From: CBFGTA01 sp965651595
GTDB taxonomy: Bacteria; Actinomycetota; Actinomycetes; S36-B12; UBA10799
Reading direction: 5' to 3'
Assembly (NCBI GenBank): GCA_965651595.1
Contig: CBFGTA010000003.1
Span: forward strand, 1-47,234
DNA length: 47,234 bases
Made by a program: the position numbers and the translations under genes. Below, in pieces: positions 1 to 7,774 of the stretch. The notes under the pieces were generated by a model, which saw only the letters and a list, made by a program, of their open reading frames with translations, was not told the origin of the DNA and searched no databases. The stretch's first letter is position 1. Each line of letters opens with the position of its first letter.

Positions 1-89
1 TCTTCGAATTGCTTGACGAACTCGGACAGCTCCAAGAGGGTCATTTCTTTGAAGGCGTCGAGCAGTTCTTCGGTAGATAGCTTCGCCAT
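1..89 (-). CDS. rplL: 50S ribosomal protein L7/L12, N-terminal fragment
   Basis: The first 29 residues (MAKLSTEELLDAF..., then MTLLELSEFVKQFE) are the conserved N-terminal dimerisation part of L7/L12, the stalk protein that recruits translational GTPases to the ribosome. The gene is cut by the window edge. The ATG at 89 is preceded by a clear purine-rich ribosome binding site (AGAAAGGA, about 97-106). It follows rplJ by 55 bp on the same strand, the standard rplJL order, so L10 and L7/L12 are made together for the stalk complex. Confidence 0.95.
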   Translation of the reverse strand, partial: MAKLSTEELLDAFKEMTLLELSEFVKQFE

Positions 90-144
90 CGTTACCGTTC
101 CTTTCTATGTCGCGACCAGGTGATCACGTCGTTCGGTGGGTGGA

Positions 145-789
145 TTACTCAGTTTCCTCAGCGGGTGCTACTTCATCATCAGCGTCTGTCGCCGCAACAG
201 CGGTGTCTTCAGCTGCGGCCGGGGCGTCAGGCGCGTCCGTTGGTTCGGGCGCGGCAACTGCCTCGACCGGGCCATCTTGCTCGACCTTGGCTTGCAGAGC
301 ACCGACGGCCCGAGCCGCTTGGCTCAACGGGGCAGCCAGCAGGCTCACGGCCTGCTGCGCCGATGCCTGCATTGCCCCTGCCAGCTTGGCCAGGAGCACC
401 TCGCGGGACTCAAGGTCGGCGAGTTTGAGGACGTCACCAGCGGGGATGACGCGACCCTCCATATAACCCGCTTTGATCACCAGCGCTGGGTGATCTTTGG
501 CGAATGCCTTGAGGCCTTTCGCCGCAGCCACGATGTCCCCGTCCACAAACGCCAGAGCGCTCGGGCCGGTGAGGTACTCGTCAAGTCCTTCGATCCCCGC
601 TTGCTCGGCAGCGCGCTTGGTCAGCGTGTTCTTGACGATGGTGTACTGCGTTTCCGCTCCGAGGGCTCGCCGCAGCTCTTTGAGCTGTCCGACAGTGAGT
701 CCACGGTATTCGGTCAGTACGGTTGCTGAGGAAGAATCGAGTCGCTGCGAGATATCGGCAACTACGGTTGCTTTGTCCTGCCGCGCCAT
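145..789 (-). CDS. rplJ: 50S ribosomal protein L10
   Basis: L10 anchors the L7/L12 dimers to 23S rRNA at the base of the ribosomal stalk. The first about 170 residues are a normal L10: MARQDKATVVADI, the VTEYRGLTV-like segment near residue 25-35 and the YTIVKNTLTKRA segment near 48-60. After about residue 170 there is an acidic Ala/Pro/Glu/Asp tail of some 40 residues, so the protein (214 aa) is longer than the usual 165-180 aa. ATG at 789 has a strong ribosome binding site (AAAGGAG about 7 bases upstream). It is followed by rplL and preceded by a structured leader that probably mediates autoregulation. Confidence 0.96.
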   Translation of the reverse strand: MARQDKATVVADISQRLDSSSATVLTEYRGLTVGQLKELRRALGAETQYTIVKNTLTKRAAEQAGIEGLDEYLTGPSALAFVDGDIVAAAKGLKAFAKDHPALVIKAGYMEGRVIPAGDVLKLADLESREVLLAKLAGAMQASAQQAVSLLAAPLSQAARAVGALQAKVEQDGPVEAVAAPEPTDAPDAPAAAEDTAVAATDADDEVAPAEETE

Positions 790-839
790 AACTCTCCTTT
801 CGATCGGCCGACGGCCGCCGGAAGGTTTCCAGGCGCACG

Positions 840-1010
840 ATGCAGGTCTCGCTGAGCTAGGGCAGTTGACACTGCCCCACCTGAACGTTCACTCCCTGCG
901 CGGGCGTCTCCAGGAGACTTTGACCTCGCGGATGCGAGGACCGGCGGTCTTCGGTGTTCCCTCCAGGCTATCTCGCCCGGAGTACTACCCGCACTCGGGG
1001 TGCGGGAAGC
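840..1010 (-). promoter_or_regulatory. Probable L10 leader RNA (autoregulation of rplJ-rplL)
   Basis: The 272-bp gap between rplA and rplJ reads, on the minus strand, through several hairpins and contains CCGAAGACCGCCGG (941-954), which matches the conserved core of the ribosomal L10 leader family as I know it. Hairpins include GCACs at 988-1006 (7-bp stem), 924-939 (CCTCGC/GCGAGG) and 860-877 (7-bp stem, TGAC loop). In this family, L10 or the L10-L7/L12 complex binds the leader and represses its own operon. The exact borders are estimates. Confidence 0.7.
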
Positions 1011-1061
1011 TAGTTTCGTGCGGGTGCAGCTAGGTGTCTACTCAGCTGCGCAACATACGGT

Positions 1062-1766
1062 CTAGGCAGTTGTGACTGATCGAGTGATCGTCGGATCGAC
1101 CTGGATTCCAGGACCCATCGTGGTGGATATGACGATCTTGCGCAAGTACGTGCCTTTGGCGCTCGATGGTTTGAGCCGCAGGATTTCGTCCAAGGCTGCC
1201 GCATAGTTCTCTACCAACTGATCAGTCGTGAACGAACCCTTGCCGATAATGAAGTGCAAGTTCGAATGCTTATCGACCCGGAACTCGATCTTACCGCCCT
1301 TGATGTCCGTCACGGCCTTCGCGACGTCCGGGGTCACCGTGCCGGTCCGCGGGTTGGGCATCAAGCCGCGAGGACCGAGCACCTTGCCGAGTTGTCCAAC
1401 CTTGGCCATCAGTTCGGGGGCCGCGACGACCGCGTCGAAGTCGATCCATCCGCCCTTGACCTTGTCGATGAGGTCGTCGGCACCGACGTAGTCTGCTCCA
1501 GCAGCGGTCGCTGCCTCCGCCTTGTCGCCGCCAGCGAAGACCAGCACGCGCGCAGTCTTTCCGGTTCCGTGTGGGAGGTTGACCGTCCCGCGTACCATCT
1601 GGTCGGCCTTGCGCGGGTCCACACCGAGGCGCATGGCGACCTCAACTGTTGCATCGAACTTGGTGGGACTCGTCGTTCGGGCCAGTTCACATGCTTGGCG
1701 GGGCGAGTAGTGCTCGTCGCGGTCGAATCGCGATTCACTCGCGCGGTAACCCTTGCTTCGTTTCAT
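1062..1766 (-). CDS. rplA: 50S ribosomal protein L1
   Basis: L1 (234 aa) binds 23S rRNA at the L1 stalk and helps release deacylated tRNA. The sequence shows the family signature near residues 105-145 (GADYVGADDLIDKVKGGW, then FDAVVAAPELM and GPRGLMPNPRTGTV) and the C-terminal KGTYLRKIVISTTMGPG. An in-frame upstream extension to 1853 exists, but the start at 1766 (MKRSKGY) has a ribosome binding site (GAGAAAGGGA) and matches the family N-terminus, so I chose it. It lies 147 bp downstream of rplK in the usual rplKA pair. Confidence 0.95.
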   Translation of the reverse strand: MKRSKGYRASESRFDRDEHYSPRQACELARTTSPTKFDATVEVAMRLGVDPRKADQMVRGTVNLPHGTGKTARVLVFAGGDKAEAATAAGADYVGADDLIDKVKGGWIDFDAVVAAPELMAKVGQLGKVLGPRGLMPNPRTGTVTPDVAKAVTDIKGGKIEFRVDKHSNLHFIIGKGSFTTDQLVENYAAALDEILRLKPSSAKGTYLRKIVISTTMGPGIQVDPTITRSVTTA

Positions 1767-1913
1767 TGTGGTTCCCTTTCTCATTCGCTGCATGGATAGA
1801 TGCGAGCGGAAATGTCGTGGTGCGAGCCGGGACGGCTCTCCCACTGCGACCACCCTCCGGCGGAGATTGGTCCCGGCGCCAGCCGGTGGTGCTTCACTGC
1901 TGGCTGGGCCTGC

Positions 1914-2339
1914 TTATGTGACGGTAATGCCCATCGAACGGGCAGTACCGGCGATGATCTTCATCGCCGCGTCTACGTCGTTCGCGTTCAGGTCCGGCAA
2001 CTTGGTTTCGGCTATTTCTTTGACCTGGTCGCTGGTGATGCTGCCGACTGTCTGGAGCGGATTGCCGGAGCCCTTCTGCAACCCGGCAGCCTTCAGGATC
2101 AGCTTGGCCGCTGGCGGCGTCTTGGTGATAAAACTGAACGAGCGGTCTTCGTACACGGTGATCTCAACGGGGATGACCTGCCCCCGCTGGCTCTCGGTGG
2201 CCGCGTTGTACGCCTTGCAGAACTCCATGATGTTGACGCCGTGCTGACCGAGTGCTGGGCCCACGGGTGGAGCGGGGTTGGCAGCTCCCGCATCAATCTG
2301 GAGCTTGATGAGGCCGATGACCTTCTTCTTCGGTGCCAT
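1914..2339 (-). CDS. rplK: 50S ribosomal protein L11
   Basis: L11 (141 aa) forms the GTPase-associated centre with 23S rRNA and is needed for the RelA-type stringent response and for thiopeptide action. Recognisable parts are MAPKKKVIGLIKLQIDAG, the proline hinge segment PAPPVGPALGQHGVNIMEFC near residues 20-40, and the C-terminal rRNA-binding domain ending GTARSMGITV. The reading frame is open upstream to 2405, but 2339 is the conserved start and has AGGA upstream. It follows nusG, as in most bacteria (nusG-rplK-rplA). Confidence 0.95.
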   Translation of the reverse strand: MAPKKKVIGLIKLQIDAGAANPAPPVGPALGQHGVNIMEFCKAYNAATESQRGQVIPVEITVYEDRSFSFITKTPPAAKLILKAAGLQKGSGNPLQTVGSITSDQVKEIAETKLPDLNANDVDAAMKIIAGTARSMGITVT

Positions 2340-2512
2340 TGTGGTGCGTCCTATTCCCTTGCGTATTCCTGTGGCTGATGTCGTCAGCCGAATCGGTCCG
2401 GCCAACGTCGGTTTGTGGAATGTGTCAGCTGAGCGAGTGTACCTGGCGTCCGCCCGAGCTCACTGTCGTGGACCCTGTCGTGACGCCTGAGGCTGGCAGG
2501 TGTCCGCCGTCA

Positions 2513-3310
2513 TCAGTTCTTCTCGATCTGATTGAAACTGAGCTCGACGGGGGTCTCTCGACCGAAAATCTCCACCAGTCCGGTGATCTTACCTGAGTCG
2601 GGGTTCACTTCGGAGATTGTCGCATGCAACGTGGCGAATGGCCCATCGATCACCGTGACTGAATCGCCCACCGCCACGTCGATTTCAGTCCGAACCTTCG
2701 GCGTCAATCCATCGTCGACGGTCTCGACGGCGTCGGTCTCCAAAGCGGTCGGCTCGGGAGCGAGAATTCCCACCACTTCATCGATGGTCAGTGGGGCTGG
2801 GTCGTGTGCGTTGCCGACGAAGCCGGTCACGCCTGGCGTTTGACGCACGACGCTCCACACTTCTGGCGTCAGATCCATTCGGACCAGCACGTAGCCAGGG
2901 AACTTGTTGCGCTTGACGCGCTTCTTCTGCCCTTGACGAATCTCGGTCACTTCCTCGATCGGCACTTCGATCTGGAAGATGTAGTCCTCGACACCCAAGG
3001 AAGCGATCCGGCTCTCCAGATTCACGCGCACGCGGTTCTCGTAGCCAGAATAGGAATGAATGACGTACCAGTCACCAGCCAACGAGGATATGCTCTCGCG
3101 GAAATCGGCAATCGGATCGGCCTCCGCGGCATCGACAACCTCGTCAGAGGTTCCAGCCGCCGCGTCGGTAGTTGGTTCGGAAACGGTATCGGCATCACCG
3201 GCTGATCCGGTCAGGCTAGCGTCGAGAGTGGGGGCTACCGTGGTCGCGTCCTGGGGCACACCGCCCTCGGCCACTTCCTCGGGCAATTCTTCGGTGGTGT
3301 TGTCAGACAC
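2513..3310 (-). CDS. nusG: Transcription termination/antitermination protein NusG
   Basis: NusG binds RNA polymerase and modulates pausing and Rho termination and couples transcription to translation. The protein (265 aa) has an acidic, low-complexity N-terminal extension of about 80 residues (typical of actinobacteria), then the NGN domain starting at DWYVIHSYSGYENRV, with FPGYVLVRMDL, and a C-terminal KOW domain (VAVGDSVTVIDGPFATLHATI ... GRETPVELSFNQIEKN). The start is GTG at 3310 with GAGGA a few bases upstream. It sits between secE and rplK, the standard order. Confidence 0.94.
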   Translation of the reverse strand: MSDNTTEELPEEVAEGGVPQDATTVAPTLDASLTGSAGDADTVSEPTTDAAAGTSDEVVDAAEADPIADFRESISSLAGDWYVIHSYSGYENRVRVNLESRIASLGVEDYIFQIEVPIEEVTEIRQGQKKRVKRNKFPGYVLVRMDLTPEVWSVVRQTPGVTGFVGNAHDPAPLTIDEVVGILAPEPTALETDAVETVDDGLTPKVRTEIDVAVGDSVTVIDGPFATLHATISEVNPDSGKITGLVEIFGRETPVELSFNQIEKN

Positions 3311-3379
3311 GTCGATCCTCGCTGGGTCGTAGTGGTGCGCTGATGGTCAATAACGGCAAAGCACGACGAAGCAGTGTCA

Positions 3380-3688
3380 CTATCCGAACACCGCCAAGAC
3401 ACCGCGAGCGAACAGGAAGTCCAAGCCGCCGATGTAGGCACCCATCACAATCACGAACACGAGGACGACCCAGGTGTAAGTGATGAGTTCCTTGCGGGTC
3501 GGCCAGATAACCTTGCGCAGTTCGGCCACCATCTGCCGGAAAAACAGGGCCATGCGGGAAAAGAACCCGCGCTTCTTGCCCTGCTCATCCGCCGTCTTCT
3601 TCGCATTCTTGCCCTGGGGGGTTTCCGAAGAATCCCGGGTCGGGCCAGCGCCATCGTCGGCGGTATCTGGCGACTCGGAATCGCTCAC
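3380..3688 (-). CDS. secE: Preprotein translocase subunit SecE
   Basis: SecE clamps SecY in the SecYEG protein-conducting channel. This is a single-membrane-span actinobacterial type (102 aa): a charged N-terminal half, then FFRQMVAELRKVIWPTRKEL, the hallmark amphipathic helix, then one hydrophobic helix (YTWVVLVFVIVMGAYIGGLDFLF). The open frame reaches a TTG at 3733, but GTG at 3688 is preceded by GGGAGGAC with ideal spacing, so I place the start there. It is 69 bp upstream of nusG and just downstream of tRNA-Trp. Confidence 0.9.
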   Translation of the reverse strand: MSDSESPDTADDGAGPTRDSSETPQGKNAKKTADEQGKKRGFFSRMALFFRQMVAELRKVIWPTRKELITYTWVVLVFVIVMGAYIGGLDFLFARGVLAVFG

Positions 3689-3749
3689 TTCGTCCTCCCA
3701 GTGCAACTCGTTCTCATCATCGACGCTACCCAAAGTGCAGCGCTTCGTG

Positions 3750-3822
3750 CAGGGCTGGAGGGACTCGAACCCCCAACCGCCGGTTTTGGAGACCGGAACT
3801 CTACCAATTGAGCTACAGCCCT
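3750..3822 (-). tRNA. trpT: tRNA-Trp (anticodon CCA)
   Basis: Read on the minus strand, a 73-nt cloverleaf begins AGGGCTG and closes with CAGCCCT plus discriminator G. The anticodon loop is CTCCAAA, giving CCA, and the T arm carries GGTTCGAGTCC. The 3' CCA is not encoded. tRNA-Trp directly upstream of secE-nusG is a common bacterial arrangement and suggests joint transcription. Confidence 0.96.
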
Positions 3823-3907
3823 ACGGGACTTTTCCCAGCGCTCATGGCTAGCTCAACCACTGGTGATCGGGCAGGCTTGCGCACAGGGAGAAACACCGTA
3901 AGGCCCG

Positions 3908-3913
3908 ATTCTA
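3908..3913 (-). promoter_or_regulatory. Candidate -10 element for tRNA-Trp/secE
   Basis: TAGAAT on the minus strand lies about 86 bases before the tRNA 5' end, inside the 230-bp gap between tRNA-Trp and the aminotransferase. No convincing -35 is visible. Nothing else was recognised in this gap (3823-4052). Confidence 0.3.
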
Positions 3914-4052
3914 CGCGACGGTTGCCCTCGGCGCCCGAGGGGGCAGGACTTTCCCGCCCGAGGATGGGGCATGCAGCAATCTCACCTCCGGCAAACGACT
4001 CGATTGGGGGCACAAGCAGCGGTAAGACGTTGAGTGCGCGAAGATAGTTGCT

Positions 4053-5261
4053 ATGTCTTCCGCGCGCGTATCTACCCGCATCTCGTCCATTTCCGAATCC
4101 GCCACCCTCGCAGTCGACGCCAAGGCCAAGGCACTCAAGGCCGCGGGCCGACCGGTGATCGGCTTTGGGGCGGGCGAGCCAGACTTCCCTACCCCGGGCT
4201 ACATCGTGGAAGCCGCAATCGCGGCCTGCCGCGACGAAGCAATGCACCGCTATACGCCCGCTGGCGGACTACCCGCCTTGAGAGAGGCAATCGCGGCGAA
4301 GACGTTGAGGGACTCACACGTGGAAGTGAGCGCCGACCAGGTACTGGTGAGCAACGGCGGCAAACAGGCGCTGTACAACACGTTCGCGGCCTTGCTCGAT
4401 CCCGGTGATGAAGCACTATTGCCCGCTCCGTACTGGACCACCTATCCCGAATCGATCCGGTTAGCTGGTGGCGTGCCGGTGGTGGTGTCGACCGATGAAT
4501 CGAGCGGCTATTGCGCGAGCGTGGAGCAACTCGAAGCGGCCCGCACCCCGAAAACGAAGCTTCTTGTCTTCGTCTCCCCCTCTAACCCCACTGGTGCGGT
4601 ATATACGCCTGAACAGGCCGCCGAGATTGGCCGCTGGGCTGCCGAGAACGGCATCTGGGTAGTGACTGACGAAATCTACGAGCACCTCATCTACGGCGAC
4701 GCGACGTTCTCGTCGATCTTGGCGTTGGTCCCCGAACTCGCCGACACTTGCGTCATCGTCAACGGGGTCGCCAAGACTTACGCGATGACCGGCTGGAGGG
4801 TGGGTTGGTCCATCGGTCCGCGTGATGTCATCAAGGCCGCGACCAACCTTCAGTCCCACGCGACGAGCAACGTGTCCAACGTCGCCCAGAAGGCCGCTCT
4901 CGCCGCAGTCTCTGGGGACTTGGCGGCCGTCGATGTCATGCGGGCCGCTTTCGATGTGCGGCGGCGGCGGATTGTCGAGTTGCTCAACGCGATTCCGGGC
5001 GTGACCTGCCCCGAACCGCTCGGAGCGTTCTACGCCTACCCGTCGGTACGCGACTTGCTCGGGTCCACGATTCGAGGACAGGTCATCGAATCCTCGGCCG
5101 ATCTGGCCGGCGCAATTCTGGATCATGCCGAAGTCGCCGTGGTACCCGGTGAGGCTTTCGGCACCAACGGCTACCTGCGACTGTCTTACGCCCTCGGTGA
5201 CTCCGACATCGAGGAAGGGCTTTCGCGTATGACTGATCTCCTGACAGAGGCCCAGAGGTAG
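4053..5261 (+). CDS. aspC: Pyridoxal phosphate aminotransferase, aspartate aminotransferase-like
   Basis: A class I/II (fold type I) aminotransferase of 402 aa. The pyridoxal phosphate signature is clear: SPSNPTG (N178), TDEIYEHL (D206, Y209), and VAKTYAMTGWRVGW with the Schiff-base lysine K241. The N-terminal GFGAGEPDFPTP segment and the C-terminal LRLSYA arginine that binds substrate carboxylate fit aspartate aminotransferases (aspartate + 2-oxoglutarate to oxaloacetate + glutamate). The next downstream genes are on the other strand, so it is a single-gene unit. No Shine-Dalgarno is visible before ATG 4053. The exact substrate range (aspartate versus other amino or keto acids) cannot be fixed by sequence alone. 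Confidence 0.88.
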   Translation: MSSARVSTRISSISESATLAVDAKAKALKAAGRPVIGFGAGEPDFPTPGYIVEAAIAACRDEAMHRYTPAGGLPALREAIAAKTLRDSHVEVSADQVLVSNGGKQALYNTFAALLDPGDEALLPAPYWTTYPESIRLAGGVPVVVSTDESSGYCASVEQLEAARTPKTKLLVFVSPSNPTGAVYTPEQAAEIGRWAAENGIWVVTDEIYEHLIYGDATFSSILALVPELADTCVIVNGVAKTYAMTGWRVGWSIGPRDVIKAATNLQSHATSNVSNVAQKAALAAVSGDLAAVDVMRAAFDVRRRRIVELLNAIPGVTCPEPLGAFYAYPSVRDLLGSTIRGQVIESSADLAGAILDHAEVAVVPGEAFGTNGYLRLSYALGDSDIEEGLSRMTDLLTEAQR

Positions 5262-5380
5262 CTGACTTCCGAAGCTAAACCGCGAGCAGCGGCCGACACT
5301 CACAGACTCGACCGTTGAAAGCCTCCACTAGCTGTGGGCCGACAGGCATTGACTGCGGGCGGCGCAGGACTGAGCGGGCC

Positions 5381-7015
5381 CTAGCGGGCAGCGAAACTCT
5401 CGAGCCAGTCGAGAAGTAGTCGAACTCCGAATCCGGTTGCACCAAACGGCTGCCCGGGTCGGGGCTTTTCTGCCCGAGCCGGCCCGGCAATGTCGAGGTG
5501 CGCCCACGCCCGTCCTGGAGCGAATCTCTGTAAGAACAGAGCAGCCGTGATGGAACCCGCGCCTGCTCCGTGCCGACCGACGTGGGCCAAGTCAGCGACA
5601 TCGGAGTCCAGCCGGTCACGGTAATCATCGATCAGCGGCATCGGCCACAAGAGATCGCCGGACCGCTCCCCCGACCTAACGAGTTGCCGACGCAGGCCCT
5701 CATCAGGGGAGTAAACGACGCCCATGTGGCGACTGAGCGCCAGTGACGCCGCACCGGTCAAGGTCGCCACATCGATTGTCACGGTGGGCCTGATGTGCTC
5801 GCCGATGTAGGCGAGTGCATCAGCGAGCACCATGCGGCCTTCGGCGTCGGTGTTGAAGACCTCGCTGGTGATTCCGCCGTAGTGAGTGATGACGTCACCG
5901 GGCCGGTAGGCCCGCGCTCCGGGCATGTTTTGAGCGCACGCAATGACTCCGGTGACGTTGACCGGCAGGCCCAAGTCCTGCAGGGATGACATGACTGCGA
6001 GCACCGTCGCTGCCCCAGACATATCCGTCTTCATCAGGGGCATCCCGTCGGCTGGCTTGAGACTTAGGCCGCCGGAATCGAAAGTGATCCCCTTGCCGAC
6101 GATAGCCACCTGGCGACGTGACTGAGGTGCTCCCCGATACGAAAGCGTGACGAAGCGGGACTCGCGCGCCGACCCGCTACCCACTGCCAGGATCCCACCG
6201 AAACCGTCTGCCCGCAGATCGGACTCGTCCCACACCCGCACGTTGAGTGCGCCCGCAGCGCCGATCAGTTCGGCAACTTCAGCAAGCCGTTCAGGTGACT
6301 TCTCATTGCCCGGCAGGTTCGCTAAATCCCGCGCCAGGTTAACTGCTTCTGCCCGCACGAGGGCTTGCTCCACAACCGCCCGCGTCGGAGCGACCGGTGA
6401 AGCTGTGCACCACACGGCCACTGGATCGGGCACCTCGGAGCTCGTGCGCGAGAAGCGATAGCGACTACGGGCCAGATCGGCGATGAAAGCGGACTGGCCC
6501 GTTGCCGACGTCGACGCCAGAATGTCGGTCACGTGGATGCGCCCGGGGCGCAGCAGGGGCGCCACCGTGCGGGCAGCGCAGGCCATTTCATCGTCGGTGC
6601 CATCGCCGACCCCGGCCAGAATCACACGCCCCACAATGGGATCGTCAGTGTCAATCGCGAGCACTTCCCCGGCCCCGGCGGTAAATCCTGCCCGGACCGA
6701 CCGCGCCGAAAGGCGGATGCGAAGTTCCTCTAACAGTTGCAGCGACGATTCGCTGACCACTGGATGTGGATCTTCCGGAACTGCGGCCACGATGGCAGTG
6801 ATCCCCGCGTCATCGGATTGGCCAATCTGTGTCGTTGGGCGCCAAACATCCTGGGTGTCAACGGAAACGACGCGTACATCCAGCTCAGAGCGCCACTGTT
6901 GGCCAGAGCCATCCGGCTCGGTCGGGTCGCGATCGACAGACACCACACCAGGACCGGTGGACGGATCGAGAAAACTGCGAATTTGCTGAGGAACGGGGGG
7001 TTCAGGATGGGCCAC
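5381..7015 (-). CDS. pepA: Leucyl aminopeptidase (M17 family)
   Basis: A two-metal cytosolic aminopeptidase that removes N-terminal residues from peptides. The C-terminal catalytic domain has the expected ligands and catalytic residues: VGKGITFDSGG (K308, D313), KTDMSGAA (D331) and the M17 signature NTDAEGR at 388-394, followed by LADAL. The N-terminal about 200 residues are the variable macro-like regulatory domain. Length (544 aa) is slightly above the usual 480-510. The start given is GTG 7015, only 8 bases after the DUF3117 stop and with no ribosome binding site; a later start is possible. It probably shares a transcript with the DUF3117 gene. Confidence 0.9.
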   Translation of the reverse strand: MAHPEPPVPQQIRSFLDPSTGPGVVSVDRDPTEPDGSGQQWRSELDVRVVSVDTQDVWRPTTQIGQSDDAGITAIVAAVPEDPHPVVSESSLQLLEELRIRLSARSVRAGFTAGAGEVLAIDTDDPIVGRVILAGVGDGTDDEMACAARTVAPLLRPGRIHVTDILASTSATGQSAFIADLARSRYRFSRTSSEVPDPVAVWCTASPVAPTRAVVEQALVRAEAVNLARDLANLPGNEKSPERLAEVAELIGAAGALNVRVWDESDLRADGFGGILAVGSGSARESRFVTLSYRGAPQSRRQVAIVGKGITFDSGGLSLKPADGMPLMKTDMSGAATVLAVMSSLQDLGLPVNVTGVIACAQNMPGARAYRPGDVITHYGGITSEVFNTDAEGRMVLADALAYIGEHIRPTVTIDVATLTGAASLALSRHMGVVYSPDEGLRRQLVRSGERSGDLLWPMPLIDDYRDRLDSDVADLAHVGRHGAGAGSITAALFLQRFAPGRAWAHLDIAGPARAEKPRPGQPFGATGFGVRLLLDWLESFAAR

Positions 7016-7023
7016 GACTCGAA

Positions 7024-7191
7024 CTAACCCACGATTGCGCTGAGCTGATCTCCGAGATCTTGGGCTTCATCAGGAGTCAGTTCGACCACGAGGCGGCCCC
7101 CACCTTCGAGGGGTACTCTCATGACGATGCCACGACCCTCTTTGGTGACTTCCATCGGCCCATCGCCCGTGCGCGGCTTCATTGCCGCCAT
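7024..7191 (-). CDS. DUF3117 small protein
   Basis: A 55-residue protein of the actinobacterial family DUF3117, beginning MAAMKPRTGDGP and continuing TKEGRGIVMRVPLEGGGR; it is nearly identical to the family pattern I know from mycobacteria and Streptomyces (Rv1211 type). Function unknown. ATG at 7191 has an excellent ribosome binding site (GGAGGGAG), which excludes the in-frame extension to 7266. The leucyl aminopeptidase follows 8 bp downstream. Very high conservation for so small a protein implies a structural or regulatory partner. Confidence 0.9.
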   Translation of the reverse strand: MAAMKPRTGDGPMEVTKEGRGIVMRVPLEGGGRLVVELTPDEAQDLGDQLSAIVG

Positions 7192-7329
7192 AGTGATCTC
7201 CCTCCTCTGCAGGTGCGCAAGCACCTGAGAACTGCGTGATCTGCCGAGCGCCGCCATCGATGACATAGCGCCACAGCCCCTGATTCTATCTAATGGACCA
7301 GACAGCGGGGTTCTGGACGGGACTTTCTG

Positions 7330-7626
7330 TCAGGAATTGTGTAGATCTCGCCGAACTAACGCCCCGGAATCGGCCTCGGGGCCGCCCGAACCACTCCCCT
7401 CTCGGGAGGCAACATAGGCATCTACCTCCGCCGTGGAGTAGCCCCGGAAGGCAAGCGAGAACCCCTGAGTGGCTGACGCCACCTCTGGTTCAGCCAAAGC
7501 TCCATCTGCCGATTCGGCCCCGCGCGGACCGGCGTCGTCGAGCGAGATCTTTCCGACGATCACCGTGGCAGCGCCCACAACGACGACTACCGCAACAGCC
7601 ACCAGCAGAACCGACAATGCATTCAT
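7330..7626 (-). CDS. Small membrane protein with DivIVA-like motif
   Basis: A 98-residue protein: an N-terminal membrane helix (about residues 4-25, VLLVAVAVVVVVGAATVIVG) followed by a soluble segment containing FSLAFRGYSTAEVDAYVA (about 55-73), which resembles the N-terminal membrane-targeting motif of DivIVA/Wag31 proteins. It corresponds in position to the small DivIVA-domain gene near folP2, DUF3117 in mycobacteria (Rv1209 region). There is no long coiled coil, so it is not DivIVA itself. The start at 7626 has no Shine-Dalgarno but GAGAAT exactly six bases upstream, a weak leaderless -10. Its job is unknown; a role at the cell pole or septum is only inference. Confidence 0.7.
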   Translation of the reverse strand: MNALSVLLVAVAVVVVVGAATVIVGKISLDDAGPRGAESADGALAEPEVASATQGFSLAFRGYSTAEVDAYVASREGSGSGGPEADSGALVRRDLHNS

Positions 7627-7774
7627 GCGGTCATTCTCGCACCGATTACTGGCGAGGCCCAACCGAACCCGGCCTTGATGAGCCAACCAACGGATGGATC
7701 AAGACTGCGCCTGTCTCGGCGCGATGCGACAGTCGCATCACACACTCAGGACGCGAGCGTGGCAGGCTGGTTGC

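Noticed and set aside
988..1006. 7-bp hairpin after rplA as an intrinsic terminator
   Set aside because: No T-run, and it falls inside the probable L10 leader, so I treat it as part of that.
3689..3733. TTG start for secE at 3733
   Set aside because: GTG 3688 has a near-ideal GGGAGGAC ribosome binding site; the extra 15 residues are unneeded.
3813..4247. Minus-strand frame over the tRNA-aminotransferase gap
   Set aside because: Overlaps the aminotransferase start and tRNA-Trp and shows no family motif.
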